The notes under the pieces are model-generated. The model did no database searches, had not been told where the DNA came from, and saw nothing but the letters and a program-made list of their open reading frames with translations. 64,000 nucleotides of DNA from Dyadobacter arcticus (lineage in GTDB: Bacteria; Bacteroidota; Bacteroidia; Cytophagales; Spirosomataceae), in assembly GCF_011762185.1 (NCBI RefSeq), contig NZ_JAASQJ010000005.1, positions 372,001 through 436,000 on the forward strand, given 5' to 3'. Positions 1 through 8,175 of this stretch are shown here, in pieces; position 1 is the stretch's first letter, and every line of letters starts with the position of its first letter. The position numbers and the translations under genes are program-made.

Positions 1-1160
1 TATCAGCGAATAACCGCTGGGCCGATATTCTCCACTGTGCACACAATCCTGATTTGAAAATTGTCATTTCAAATACAACCGAGGTGGGTATCCAATTAAC
101 GGATGATGACATTTTTGCTTCACCACCCGCTTCCTTCCCAGGCAAGCTGACTGCCTATCTCTATGAACGTTTCAAAGCATTAGGCGGATCCGCGGAGTCA
201 GGTATGGTCATTGTGCCTACCGAATTGATCGTCGGAAACGGGCCGAAGCTTCGATCTATCGTTTTGGAGCAGGCGAAGAGGCATAACCTGGAAGAATCGT
301 TTACTCAATGGCTTGAAAATTCCAATCATTTCTGCAGTTCGCTGGTAGACAGGATCGTTCCGGGAAAACCTGATGCTGACGCTGTGAATGATTTATTTGG
401 AAAACAGGGTTTCACGGATAATCTGCTGATTGTGTCGGAAGTTTACCGGTTATGGGCCATTGAAGGAGATTCGCAGGTTCGGGCGGTTTTAACTTTTGCG
501 GAAGCGGATAGTGGCGTTGTCATTGAGCCAAACATTGACCTTTACCGCGAACTTAAACTGAGGCTGTTGAATGGTACCCATACGCTGGCCGCAGGATTGT
601 GCTTTTTGAATGGGTTAAATACCGTTAGAGAAAGCATGGAAAACACGGAAACCGCAGCTTTTATTACAAATATCATGTTGAACGAACTTGCTCCGGCGAT
701 ACCTTATCCCGTGGACCCAATTAAAACCGCTGAATTTGGAAATCAGGTTCTCGACCGATTTAAAAATCCGTTCATCAGGCATCAATTGATCGACATAACG
801 GTCCAATACACCGCCAAAATGAAGATGCGTAACATTCCTACGCTTCTAAACCATTATCAGAAAACGGATCAGGTCCCGTTTCTTTTTGCGAAAGGATTCG
901 CAGCATATCTGAGATTTATGAAGCCCGTTTTTCATAAAGATGGTGCTTACTATGGAGAACGAAATGGCGAGCCCTATTCAATCCGGTGCGACTCCGCAGC
1001 TTATTTCGATGAAAAATGGAAAAATGCGGCGTCTCCGCTAGAACTTGCGGATCAGGTTTTAAGTGATGCAGATTTGTGGGGCGCTGATCTGACATTGTTG
1101 CCCGGATTTGCAGACGCGGTAAAGGAAAATATGGCGCAAGTAATCGCCAGTGGCAGCTAA
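1..1160 (+). CDS. uxaB: Tagaturonate reductase (altronate oxidoreductase), 5' end outside window
   Basis: NAD-dependent reductase of the mannitol dehydrogenase family that converts D-tagaturonate to D-altronate in galacturonate breakdown. The reading frame is open from base 3 (SANNRWADILH...), so roughly the first 100-120 residues lie off the window; the TTG at 54 is internal. Visible marks are the SNTTEVGI segment, FCSSLVDRIVPG, and K-x4-N-x2-H (Lys codon at 555, Asn 570, His 579), the catalytic pattern of this family. The GERNGE segment near the C-terminus and overall resemblance to E. coli UxaB favour UxaB over fructuronate reductase UxuB. It faces the uxuA-uxaC-kdgK-eda run, which supports a uronate role. 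Confidence 0.88.
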   Translation, partial: SANNRWADILHCAHNPDLKIVISNTTEVGIQLTDDDIFASPPASFPGKLTAYLYERFKALGGSAESGMVIVPTELIVGNGPKLRSIVLEQAKRHNLEESFTQWLENSNHFCSSLVDRIVPGKPDADAVNDLFGKQGFTDNLLIVSEVYRLWAIEGDSQVRAVLTFAEADSGVVIEPNIDLYRELKLRLLNGTHTLAAGLCFLNGLNTVRESMENTETAAFITNIMLNELAPAIPYPVDPIKTAEFGNQVLDRFKNPFIRHQLIDITVQYTAKMKMRNIPTLLNHYQKTDQVPFLFAKGFAAYLRFMKPVFHKDGAYYGERNGEPYSIRCDSAAYFDEKWKNAASPLELADQVLSDADLWGADLTLLPGFADAVKENMAQVIASGS

Positions 1161-1711
1161 TGATGATAAATGACGAAGAGTTAATTGCATTTAGCGTCGC
1201 TAATCCTGAATTAGCCTTCGAGAGGGATGAGCGCGGACATCTCTTTATCAAAACGATACCCACCTTTGCGATCAGCAGTTCAAACAATAGCGAGTTAATC
1301 ACCGAAATCGGAATCTGGAACCGCAAGTATAAAGCTGGAAAAGTATTGGAATCCAACGGAGGTTATTTTCTCGCAGATTCTTCCATGCGTGTTCCGGATG
1401 TCGCCTGGATCAGGATCGATCGCTGGAATGCACTAAGTATGGCGGAAAAGAAGTCTTTTCCTCACCTGGCACCAGATCTTATCATTGAGTTAAAATCTGA
1501 GACTGATAGCCTTTCCGATCTTCAGACCAAAATGTCCAAATGGATCGAAAATGGCGTAAAACTTGCCTGGCTTATCTGCACGGATCAACAGATAACATAC
1601 ATTTATGAGCCTGGAAAAGCTTCTTATACATTAAAATTTGAAGAAATTCTGTCTGGAGGAATTGTCCTGAACGACTTTTCTGTAAGGCTGAGTAATATTC
1701 TTGAATTTTAG
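1160..1711 (+). CDS. Uma2 family (DUF820) putative restriction-endonuclease-like protein
   Basis: 183 residues with the Uma2/DUF820 plan of the PD-(D/E)xK nuclease superfamily: RVPDVAW (about residues 77-83), then DLIIELKS (about 108-115) and a following KMSKWIENGVKLAWLI helix-strand. The cellular role of Uma2 proteins is not established; many genomes carry several. The start ATG shares its A with the uxaB stop codon (TAATG), so translation is probably coupled to uxaB; a second ATG follows immediately. The gene ends 11 bases from the stop of convergent eda. Nothing links its chemistry to uronates. Confidence 0.8.
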   Translation: MMINDEELIAFSVANPELAFERDERGHLFIKTIPTFAISSSNNSELITEIGIWNRKYKAGKVLESNGGYFLADSSMRVPDVAWIRIDRWNALSMAEKKSFPHLAPDLIIELKSETDSLSDLQTKMSKWIENGVKLAWLICTDQQITYIYEPGKASYTLKFEEILSGGIVLNDFSVRLSNILEF

Positions 1712-1722
1712 ATCCTTTCCAA

Positions 1723-2385
1723 TTACCCCTGCCGAAACTCCTTTACCAACGCAATACTTTCAGCTACTTTTTGCTCGATCCAGGGGAAGTTGCCTTCGGC
1801 AACTACGTCTTTTGGAAATAGATTGGATCCCAGGCCAACTGCATAAGCTCCGGCTCCAAACCATTCGTTAATGCTTTCACGCGTAGGCTGAACGCCCCCA
1901 GTGACCATGATTTTAATCTTTGGCATGGGCCCTCGGATTGCTCTTACAAAAGCGGACCCTACAACTTCACCCGGGAACAACTTTACGACTTCTGCGCCGG
2001 CCTGTTGTGCATTGTAAATTTCTGTGAGTGTCGAAACGCCTGGTATCCAGGGAATATTGGCCCTTAAGCATGCAGCGCCAACTTCGGGATTAAAGAAAGG
2101 GGTTACTATGAAATCAGTCCCAGCATCAATGAATTTCTGAGCTGTTTCGACATCGAAAATAGTGCCGATACCTAGTGAAAGTCCCGGCAGGCTTTCTTTG
2201 GTATAGGCCAGAAGTGCTGTAAAAACATTATATGCATTCTCGCCACGATTGGTAAACTCAAATGCCCGTGCGCCACCACGGTAGCTTGCATTGATCACTT
2301 CCTTGGCAATTTCTATATCAGCATGATAAAATAGAGGGACAATGCCAATCTCATTTATCAATATCAATGTCGTTTCTCTGTCCAT
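1723..2385 (-). CDS. eda: KDPG/KHG aldolase (2-dehydro-3-deoxy-phosphogluconate aldolase)
   Basis: Class I aldolase that splits 2-keto-3-deoxy-6-phosphogluconate into pyruvate and glyceraldehyde 3-phosphate, the last step of uronate catabolism. The 220-residue length is normal. Family marks are AFEFTNRG with the conserved Glu at about 43, DFIVTPFFNPEV, PWIPGVSTLTEI, and VVKLFPGE with the Schiff-base Lys at about 135, then MVTGGVQPT for phosphate binding. It is last in the minus-strand run uxuA-uxaC-kdgK-eda and begins 19 bases after kdgK ends, so the two are almost certainly co-transcribed. Confidence 0.92.
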   Translation of the reverse strand: MDRETTLILINEIGIVPLFYHADIEIAKEVINASYRGGARAFEFTNRGENAYNVFTALLAYTKESLPGLSLGIGTIFDVETAQKFIDAGTDFIVTPFFNPEVGAACLRANIPWIPGVSTLTEIYNAQQAGAEVVKLFPGEVVGSAFVRAIRGPMPKIKIMVTGGVQPTRESINEWFGAGAYAVGLGSNLFPKDVVAEGNFPWIEQKVAESIALVKEFRQG

Positions 2386-2404
2386 AATATGGGTTAATTC
2401 GCTA

Positions 2405-3400
2405 TTATCTTTTGATTCTTCCGGATGTTTCGCCCTGCCTGATCGCCTCTACCTCGGCAATGGTGGAAATTAATGCATCGCCCTCAATGGTATGTTTTAA
2501 TGCAGATGCTGCAACGCCAAATTCCAATGCTTTTTGCTGATCATTAAAAGAAATTAATCCATGGATCAACCCTGCGATGAATGCATCCCCTCCTCCTACT
2601 CTGTCGATAATCGGATTAATGTCAATGTCATTGGTTTCCAAAATATCGGTTCCATTCCACAAATAAGCTCTCAACAAATTGTGAGAGGCACTTATTGATG
2701 TCCTCTTGGTATCCACTACCAGGCTTACCTGTGGATATGCCTTTTGTAAGTTGACGCAGGATTCGACAAAATCGTTTCCTCCAATCCCGAAAATCTCTTT
2801 AATGTTTTCACTGTTTGCAATAACCACATCCGTTCCCGCGGCTAGTTCAGGCAGGATTTCAGAGGGCCTTTTACCATATTTCCAAAGATTGGCCCGATAA
2901 AAAATATCTCCTGAAACGGTAATTCCATATTTGCGTGCTGTTTGGATCGCGTCCAGCAATGCGTCCGCTGCACCTTGGGATAACGCTGGTGTGATGCCTG
3001 CCCAGTGAAACCATTTGGCATCTTTTAAGATAACGTCCCAATCCAATTCTTTCGGATCAATTTCAGCCAGTGAAGAATTGGCGCGATCGTATACAATCTG
3101 ACTTCCACGCATCGCAACGCCGGTTTCCAGAAAATAAACAGCCATCCGGGAAGCACCATAGATTATATGTGAGGTATCAACTCCCAGGAAATTCAGATAT
3201 TGGGTAGCAGCCCTGCCAATGGGTGAATCGGGGAAACGGGTAACGTGGGCCGCGTGATGTCCCCAAAACGACAATGCTGTGGCAACATTTGCTTCGCCAC
3301 CTGCATAAGTAACATTGAATTGACGGGCTTGTTCGAAACGTGAAAAACCGGGAGTGGAAAGCCGCATGAGGACTTCTCCAAAAGAGACTATTTGAGCCAT
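2405..3400 (-). CDS. kdgK: 2-keto-3-deoxygluconate kinase (PfkB family)
   Basis: Ribokinase/PfkB-type sugar kinase, 331 residues, predicted to phosphorylate 2-keto-3-deoxygluconate to KDPG for the adjacent aldolase. The N-terminal substrate loop reads TYAGGEANVATAL (about 31-43), and the C-terminal PfkB signature DRVGGGDAFIAGL (about 266-278) contains the anion hole GGGD and catalytic Asp at about 272. Substrate is assigned mainly from context: it lies between uxaC and eda in one strand run. Other PfkB sugar kinases have the same motifs. Confidence 0.88.
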   Translation of the reverse strand: MAQIVSFGEVLMRLSTPGFSRFEQARQFNVTYAGGEANVATALSFWGHHAAHVTRFPDSPIGRAATQYLNFLGVDTSHIIYGASRMAVYFLETGVAMRGSQIVYDRANSSLAEIDPKELDWDVILKDAKWFHWAGITPALSQGAADALLDAIQTARKYGITVSGDIFYRANLWKYGKRPSEILPELAAGTDVVIANSENIKEIFGIGGNDFVESCVNLQKAYPQVSLVVDTKRTSISASHNLLRAYLWNGTDILETNDIDINPIIDRVGGGDAFIAGLIHGLISFNDQQKALEFGVAASALKHTIEGDALISTIAEVEAIRQGETSGRIKR

Positions 3401-3462
3401 ATTTTTTTATTGCCTGTGTACCAAACGTTTCGGCTCAGGTCCTGGAAAGTAGTTGATTGTTT

Positions 3463-4887
3463 CTAAAATCCAAAGTACCGGCTCGCATTGTGATAGGAAA
3501 TGTCCTCCACCGTTTTTCCAAGCCACGGAATGTCATTGGGCAGCTCTCCGTTTTCCACATCGTTACCAATTAAATTGCACAATATCCGACGGAAATATTC
3601 GTGTCTTGGGTAGGATAAAAAGCTTCTTGAATCGGTAAGCATTCCGACAAACCGGCTCAAAATTCCCATGTTGGACAATGCATTCATCTGTCGCTCCATG
3701 CCGTCCTTCTGATCTAAAAACCACCATCCGGAGCCAAACTGCATTTTTCCGGCCACGCTACCATCATTGTAATTGCCTGTCATGGTTGCTAGTACTTCAT
3801 TATCAGCTGGATTTAGGTTGTACAAAATCGTTTTCGCCAGTTGATTGGTGGAATCGAGTTTGTTAAAAAACTTTGATAATGCCTGTGCCTGGCTATAATC
3901 TCCAATGGAATCCCAGCCAGTATCTGGTCCGGTTTCCCGGAGCATGCGGGTATTATTGTTACGCAATGCGCCAAGGTGAAACTGCTGTGTCCACGACTTG
4001 GCATGGTCCATTTTCGCCAATTCATACAGCAATGCGGATTTGAATGCAGTTCTCTGGGATTCCGACGCAAGCTGCCCATTTAATGCAAGATTTAATGCTT
4101 CCTTCGCAGCCGCTTCGTCATAAGAAGCATAAATATGTTCCAAACCATGATCGGAAAGCTTTCCGCCCATTGAGGCAAAGAAATCGTGTCGGTTTCGTAA
4201 AGCCGCGAGCAGGTCTTCATAAGTTTTAATCTCTCCTAGTCCGGATGTTTGCCCCAGTTTGGAGAGGTATTGTTTTAAATCTTCCGGAGAATCGATCAGT
4301 AACATAGACTTATCGGGCCGAAAAGTGGGAAGTACCTTAATTTCGAAATCGCTGTCACTAATCTGTTTGTGATATTGCAGCGCGTCAGTTGGATCGTCGG
4401 TCGTACAGATTACCTTCACATTCAACCGGGTGAGTAAGTTTTTAACCGAAAACTCCGGCTGTTTTAACCTGGCTGAACATTCGTCGTAAATCTCTCTCGC
4501 GGAGTCTTTATTTAATAAAATATCAATATCAAAATAGCGAAGCAATTCCAGGTGCGTCCAGTGATAGAGCGGATTGCGCATGGTGTACGGCACCGTTGTT
4601 GCCCACTGTTCAAATTTCTCCCAATCGCCGGCATCGCCTGTGCAATACTTTTCATTAATCCCGTTGGCCCGCATTGCCCGCCACTTATAATGGTCGCCAT
4701 AAAGCCATATCTGCGTGAGGTTATCGAACTGCTTATCCTCAGCGATCTGATCGGGAGGTAGATGGCAGTGATAATCAATGATGGGCATCTCCTTTGCATA
4801 GTCATGATAAAGGATGCGCGCGGTTTCTGAACGAAGGAGGAAATCCTCCGAGATGAAAGTTTTTTGTGCAGTAGCTATTGTTGCCAT
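3463..4887 (-). CDS. uxaC: Glucuronate (uronate) isomerase
   Basis: Isomerises D-glucuronate to D-fructuronate and D-galacturonate to D-tagaturonate, the entry step of both uronate branches. The 474-residue length matches the family, which belongs to the amidohydrolase superfamily. The metal-binding HxH is in DYHCHLPP (His 40 and 42), and the family segment MRNPLYHWTHLELLRYFDI follows at about 118-136. C-terminal SYPRHEYFRRILCNLIG is also typical. It starts 20 bases after uxuA ends and is followed by kdgK after 62 bases, consistent with one operon. Confidence 0.93.
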   Translation of the reverse strand: MATIATAQKTFISEDFLLRSETARILYHDYAKEMPIIDYHCHLPPDQIAEDKQFDNLTQIWLYGDHYKWRAMRANGINEKYCTGDAGDWEKFEQWATTVPYTMRNPLYHWTHLELLRYFDIDILLNKDSAREIYDECSARLKQPEFSVKNLLTRLNVKVICTTDDPTDALQYHKQISDSDFEIKVLPTFRPDKSMLLIDSPEDLKQYLSKLGQTSGLGEIKTYEDLLAALRNRHDFFASMGGKLSDHGLEHIYASYDEAAAKEALNLALNGQLASESQRTAFKSALLYELAKMDHAKSWTQQFHLGALRNNNTRMLRETGPDTGWDSIGDYSQAQALSKFFNKLDSTNQLAKTILYNLNPADNEVLATMTGNYNDGSVAGKMQFGSGWWFLDQKDGMERQMNALSNMGILSRFVGMLTDSRSFLSYPRHEYFRRILCNLIGNDVENGELPNDIPWLGKTVEDISYHNASRYFGF

Positions 4888-4907
4888 TTCTTATCAGATT
4901 ATCACTT

Positions 4908-6098
4908 TTATGCCTGCCCCCTTTCAATACCATATTCCAAACCCCTTAATTCAGCCAGTCCCCGCAACCTGCCAATGGCGGTGTATCCGGGATTTGTTCT
5001 TTTAGTTGCAGACAGATCGTCGAGCATGCGGTGGCCGTGATCGGGGCGAAAGGGCATCCGAAGATCTTTTCTTCCCTCTGCTATCCGCCTTTTTTGCTCC
5101 AATACCAATGCTTTCATCACACTGTACATATCTACATCGCCGGCCAGATGATCAGCCTCGTAAAAACTGCCGTCATGTTCGCGTCTGGTGGCACGAAGGT
5201 GAATAAAATGTATCCTGCTTCCCAGCCTGTTTACCATGCCTGCGAGATCATTGTCCGGCCTCACGCCGTATGATCCAGTACAAAAACAAATGCCATTCGT
5301 CTGGTTGTCATATGCTTCGAGCAGCATAACGGCATCATTTTCGGTACTTACCACCCTTGGCAGGCCCAGAATCGGATACGGCGGATCGTCGGGATGGATA
5401 GCCAGCCTGATGCCCGCTTCTTGGGTAACAGGTCCAATTGCCTGGATAAACTGGTACAAATGTGTCCTTAATTCCAGGTCTCCGACATTCCGATAAGTAT
5501 CCAGTACTTTTCGAAACTCTTCAATTGTAAAACTTTCCTCAGAGCCAGGTAATCCGGCTATGATGTTGCGGGTTAGCTTATGGATTTCGGCCTCAGAAGC
5601 ATTATCCAGCCAGCTTTTCGCTTTTGCTTTTTGCTCTTCGCTGTATAATTCACCAGCCTCCTGCCTGTTCAAAAGATAAAGGTCAAAAGCAGCAAAATGT
5701 GTTGCGTCAAATCTCAACCCTGTGGACCCATCTTTCATTGGTGCGTCCAGATCAGTCCGTGTCCAGTCTAGGATAGGCATGAAGTTGTAGCATACCGTGT
5801 CAATGCCACACTGGCCAAGGTTATATAAAGTCTGCTGGTAATTTTTTATGTGTTTTTCAAAATCACCTGTTCGGGTTTTGATCGTCTCATGAACCGGGAC
5901 GCTCTCTACAACCGACCATGAAAGTCCTGCGGATTCAATCAATTCCTTTCGTTCCTGAATAGCAGCAATTTCCCAGACTGTGCCGTTTGGAATATGATGC
6001 AATGCAGTTACGATTCCAGAAGCGCCTGCCTGGCGAATGTCTTGCAATGAAACAGGATCGTTAGGACCGAACCAGCGCCAGGTTTGTTCTAATGCCAT
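4908..6098 (-). CDS. uxuA: Mannonate dehydratase
   Basis: Dehydrates D-mannonate to 2-keto-3-deoxygluconate, the substrate of the downstream kinase. The 396-residue protein carries typical UxuA segments: [28 protein letters not shown] at the N-terminus (only part quoted as residues 8-35), [41 protein letters not shown] and [12 protein letters not shown], which hold the His/Cys/Asp metal ligands. First gene of the minus-strand uronate run. Its partner fructuronate reductase (UxuB) is not in the window; the only reductase seen is UxaB-like. The region upstream contains a 27-base inverted repeat. Confidence 0.93.
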   Translation of the reverse strand: MALEQTWRWFGPNDPVSLQDIRQAGASGIVTALHHIPNGTVWEIAAIQERKELIESAGLSWSVVESVPVHETIKTRTGDFEKHIKNYQQTLYNLGQCGIDTVCYNFMPILDWTRTDLDAPMKDGSTGLRFDATHFAAFDLYLLNRQEAGELYSEEQKAKAKSWLDNASEAEIHKLTRNIIAGLPGSEESFTIEEFRKVLDTYRNVGDLELRTHLYQFIQAIGPVTQEAGIRLAIHPDDPPYPILGLPRVVSTENDAVMLLEAYDNQTNGICFCTGSYGVRPDNDLAGMVNRLGSRIHFIHLRATRREHDGSFYEADHLAGDVDMYSVMKALVLEQKRRIAEGRKDLRMPFRPDHGHRMLDDLSATKRTNPGYTAIGRLRGLAELRGLEYGIERGQA

Positions 6099-6105
6099 TT
6101 GTTTT

Positions 6106-6260
6106 TAAGCTGTAAGCTGTTAGCTTTTAGCTTTTTTTGATATTTGCTTTATGGCCTTACGGCTCAAATCGCAGGTTAATAATGGTATCCCAATATAATT
6201 CAAAGGCATCTTCATCAGGAACTCCCCCCCCGCAGCTAACAGCTAACAGCTAATAGCTTA
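6106..6260. repeat. 27-base imperfect inverted repeat flanking a 101-base spacer
   Basis: The left arm 6106-6132 and the right arm 6234-6260 match as reverse complements at 24 of 27 positions. Each arm is built of degenerate heptamers of the AGCTGTT/AGCTTTT type. A run of eight C lies just inside the right arm (6224-6231). It fills the gap between the sigma gene and uxuA, so it would form a long hairpin in any read-through mRNA. It may be a small REP- or MITE-like element; no target duplication or transposase is seen. Confidence 0.6.
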
Positions 6261-6265
6261 GAGCT

Positions 6266-6877
6266 TTATGCTACCAACCTATGCTCCGGTACCCTTTCTC
6301 TTAAAACCTTTAATGCCCGGCTCATTTGTGTTTCTACGGTTTTGACTGAAATTTTCAGACGTTCGGCAATGTCGCGGTATCGGAGGCCTTCCTCTCTGCT
6401 CAACCTGAAAATCAGTTGGCATTGACGTGGTAATGCCTGAATACAGCCTTCGATATGCGCGTAAAACTCATTGAAGGATAGCTCTTCCACCGGCGAGAAA
6501 TGGTCGGCGTGGCTTAGGTTCCATTGTACCGATTCCAGCGACTCCCTTTCATTCTGGCGATGCACCCGCAATTTAAGATAATCCAGCGCCTGGTTGCGTA
6601 CAGCCCTGTAAATGTAAGCTTGAAATGAAGTATGAACCTCAATCTGTTCGCGATTTTTCCAAAGTTTTACAAAGACATCCGAAACCACTTCTTCGGCAAT
6701 TTCCCGGGTTACCACAACCCGCATGGCATAGTTGCAAAGGGAGCGGTAGTGATTTGTAAACAACTCCCGGAAAGCATAGTAGTCCCCGGTTGCCACCACC
6801 CTGCCAAACAGATTTTCCAGTACATTCTTTTGCGAGTAGACAGACTTCACTGTGTTGGTAAATGCTTGCGCTTCCAT
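6266..6877 (-). CDS. ECF-type RNA polymerase sigma-70 factor (Bacteroidetes type)
   Basis: 203-residue two-domain sigma factor. Region 2 includes EIAEEVVSDVFVKLWKNRE (about 60-78), and region 4 includes LRYRDIAERLKISVKTVETQMSRALKVLRE, the DNA-binding helix-turn-helix near the C-terminus. It would direct RNA polymerase to a small regulon. In Bacteroidetes such genes usually precede a FecR-type anti-sigma and a SusC/SusD pair. Here neither follows; the next gene on the strand, after 167 bases with an inverted repeat, is uxuA. The regulatory target and any anti-sigma are therefore unknown. Start ATG at 6877; divergent from lacI with 278 bases between. Confidence 0.88.
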   Translation of the reverse strand: MEAQAFTNTVKSVYSQKNVLENLFGRVVATGDYYAFRELFTNHYRSLCNYAMRVVVTREIAEEVVSDVFVKLWKNREQIEVHTSFQAYIYRAVRNQALDYLKLRVHRQNERESLESVQWNLSHADHFSPVEELSFNEFYAHIEGCIQALPRQCQLIFRLSREEGLRYRDIAERLKISVKTVETQMSRALKVLRERVPEHRLVA

Positions 6878-7012
6878 TTAAATTAAGCTAGGTGAGTTAT
6901 AGAAAATTTCCTGGATGTGTAGTGGTGCCGGGTACGATTGTCCCGTCAAGAGTAAACCTAGTTAACCATAGATTCGTTGATACGCAAAAATTAATCTTGA
7001 AAAAAAGCAATT

Positions 7013-7067
7013 AATTTACGCAACCGTTCCCGGAACCGTTCCCGGTTGCGTAAATTTTCCCGGAACC
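7013..7067. promoter_or_regulatory. Compound palindromic operator, probable LacI-family binding site
   Basis: A perfect 14-base inverted repeat, AATTTACGCAACCG at 7013-7026 and its complement at 7043-7056, surrounds a 16-base core that is itself made of overlapping GTTCC/GGAAC palindromes (7026-7036 and 7032-7042). A further TTCCCGGAACC copy follows at 7057-7067. CG-centred palindromes such as these are what LacI-family repressors bind. The site is 100 bases upstream of lacI and 136 bases upstream of the divergent sigma gene, so it could control both. The binding protein is inferred, not shown. Confidence 0.65.
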
Positions 7068-7155
7068 CTGCATGTATTTGAGTAATTTGTGCAACCAGGC
7101 CCAATCGGTTAATTTTTAGAAAATATAGTATGATTGCATTATTCTCATATTCCCG

Positions 7156-8175
7156 ATGAAAAAAGTTTCGATTACCATTAAAGAGATTGCCAGGCAGCTT
7201 AACATATCAAAATCGACGGTTTCGCGGGCATTGCGGGATAGCAGCGAAATCAGTGAAGAAACCAAGAAAAAAGTCATCGATCTGGCAGAGAAACTCAACT
7301 ATTATCCCAACCCGATTGCGATCAGCCTGCTCAAAAACCGCACACAGACAATCGGGGTTATTGTTCCAGACATTGCAAACCGTTTTTATTCGTCTGCGAT
7401 CGGCGGAGTTGAGGATATTGCATATAGCCGCGGCTATCATACCATGATTTACCAAAGTCACGAACTGCTCGAAAGGGAGCGTTCAGCTTCCCGCCATATT
7501 GCTTCCAGGCGTGTTGACGGCCTGGTGGTTGCCATTTCAAGTCAATCGGAAAATGTCGATCACTTTGTTTCATTGCAGGAGCAGGGAATTCCGGTCGTCC
7601 TTTTCGATCGGGTCAGTGATGCCATGCAAACCCATAAGGTGCGGATTGATGATTACAAGGGTGCATTTGAAGCAACGGAACATCTGATCCAAAGAGGTTG
7701 CCGCAGAATCGCACACATTGCGGGCCCTAAGGCAGTTTCAATCACCCGTTTCAGACTGGAAGGTTATAAGGATGCTTTGAAAAAATACGGTATCGATTTT
7801 CAGGAAGAATGGGTATTGCACACGGAAATTAACCAGGCGGGCGGTACTGAAAGGACTTATCAGTTAATGGCTTTGCGTGAAAGGCCCGATGCTATTTTTG
7901 GAGCCAGCGATCGCCTGACCATGGGTATACATTCTGCGTTGCGTCAATTGGGCTATAAAATGCCGGACGATGTCGCAGTCATTGGGTTTTGCGACCTGGC
8001 CATGTCGTCGTTACTCGACCCGCCGGTAAGTTCGATTACGCAGCCTTCGTTTGAAATGGGTCAACAAGCGACCTCACTGCTGCTGGACCTCATTGAAAGC
8101 AAAAATACCCTGGTCGAATTCGAGACCAGGGTATTGCAATCCAATATTGTTATTAATAAATCCTCCTTAAAATAA
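7156..8175 (+). CDS. LacI family transcriptional regulator
   Basis: 339 residues: an N-terminal helix-turn-helix (TIKEIARQLNISKSTVSRAL, about residues 7-26) with the hinge helix PNPIAISLL, then a periplasmic-binding-protein-like effector domain beginning TQTIGVIVPDIANRFYSSAI. DNA-binding repressor or activator that responds to a sugar or sugar acid. The gene is adjacent to the uronate operon and to the palindromic operator at 7013-7067, so uronate-pathway control is the best guess; the effector is not known. Its last 70 bases contain a 12-base-pair hairpin that also serves the opposite strand. The stop codon abuts the stop codon of the convergent DUF349 gene. Confidence 0.9.
   Translation: MKKVSITIKEIARQLNISKSTVSRALRDSSEISEETKKKVIDLAEKLNYYPNPIAISLLKNRTQTIGVIVPDIANRFYSSAIGGVEDIAYSRGYHTMIYQSHELLERERSASRHIASRRVDGLVVAISSQSENVDHFVSLQEQGIPVVLFDRVSDAMQTHKVRIDDYKGAFEATEHLIQRGCRRIAHIAGPKAVSITRFRLEGYKDALKKYGIDFQEEWVLHTEINQAGGTERTYQLMALRERPDAIFGASDRLTMGIHSALRQLGYKMPDDVAVIGFCDLAMSSLLDPPVSSITQPSFEMGQQATSLLLDLIESKNTLVEFETRVLQSNIVINKSSLK
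8099..8135 (-). terminator. Intrinsic terminator of the DUF349 gene, inside the lacI 3' coding end
   Basis: Perfect 12-base-pair inverted repeat, 8104-8115 with 8124-8135, with an 8-base loop centred on GAATTC. Read on the minus strand, the stem is followed by a run of T (ATTTTTGC), which makes it an intrinsic terminator for the gene ending at 8176. Read on the plus strand no T tract follows. Because the two convergent stop codons touch, the terminator has to lie within the opposing gene. Confidence 0.7.
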
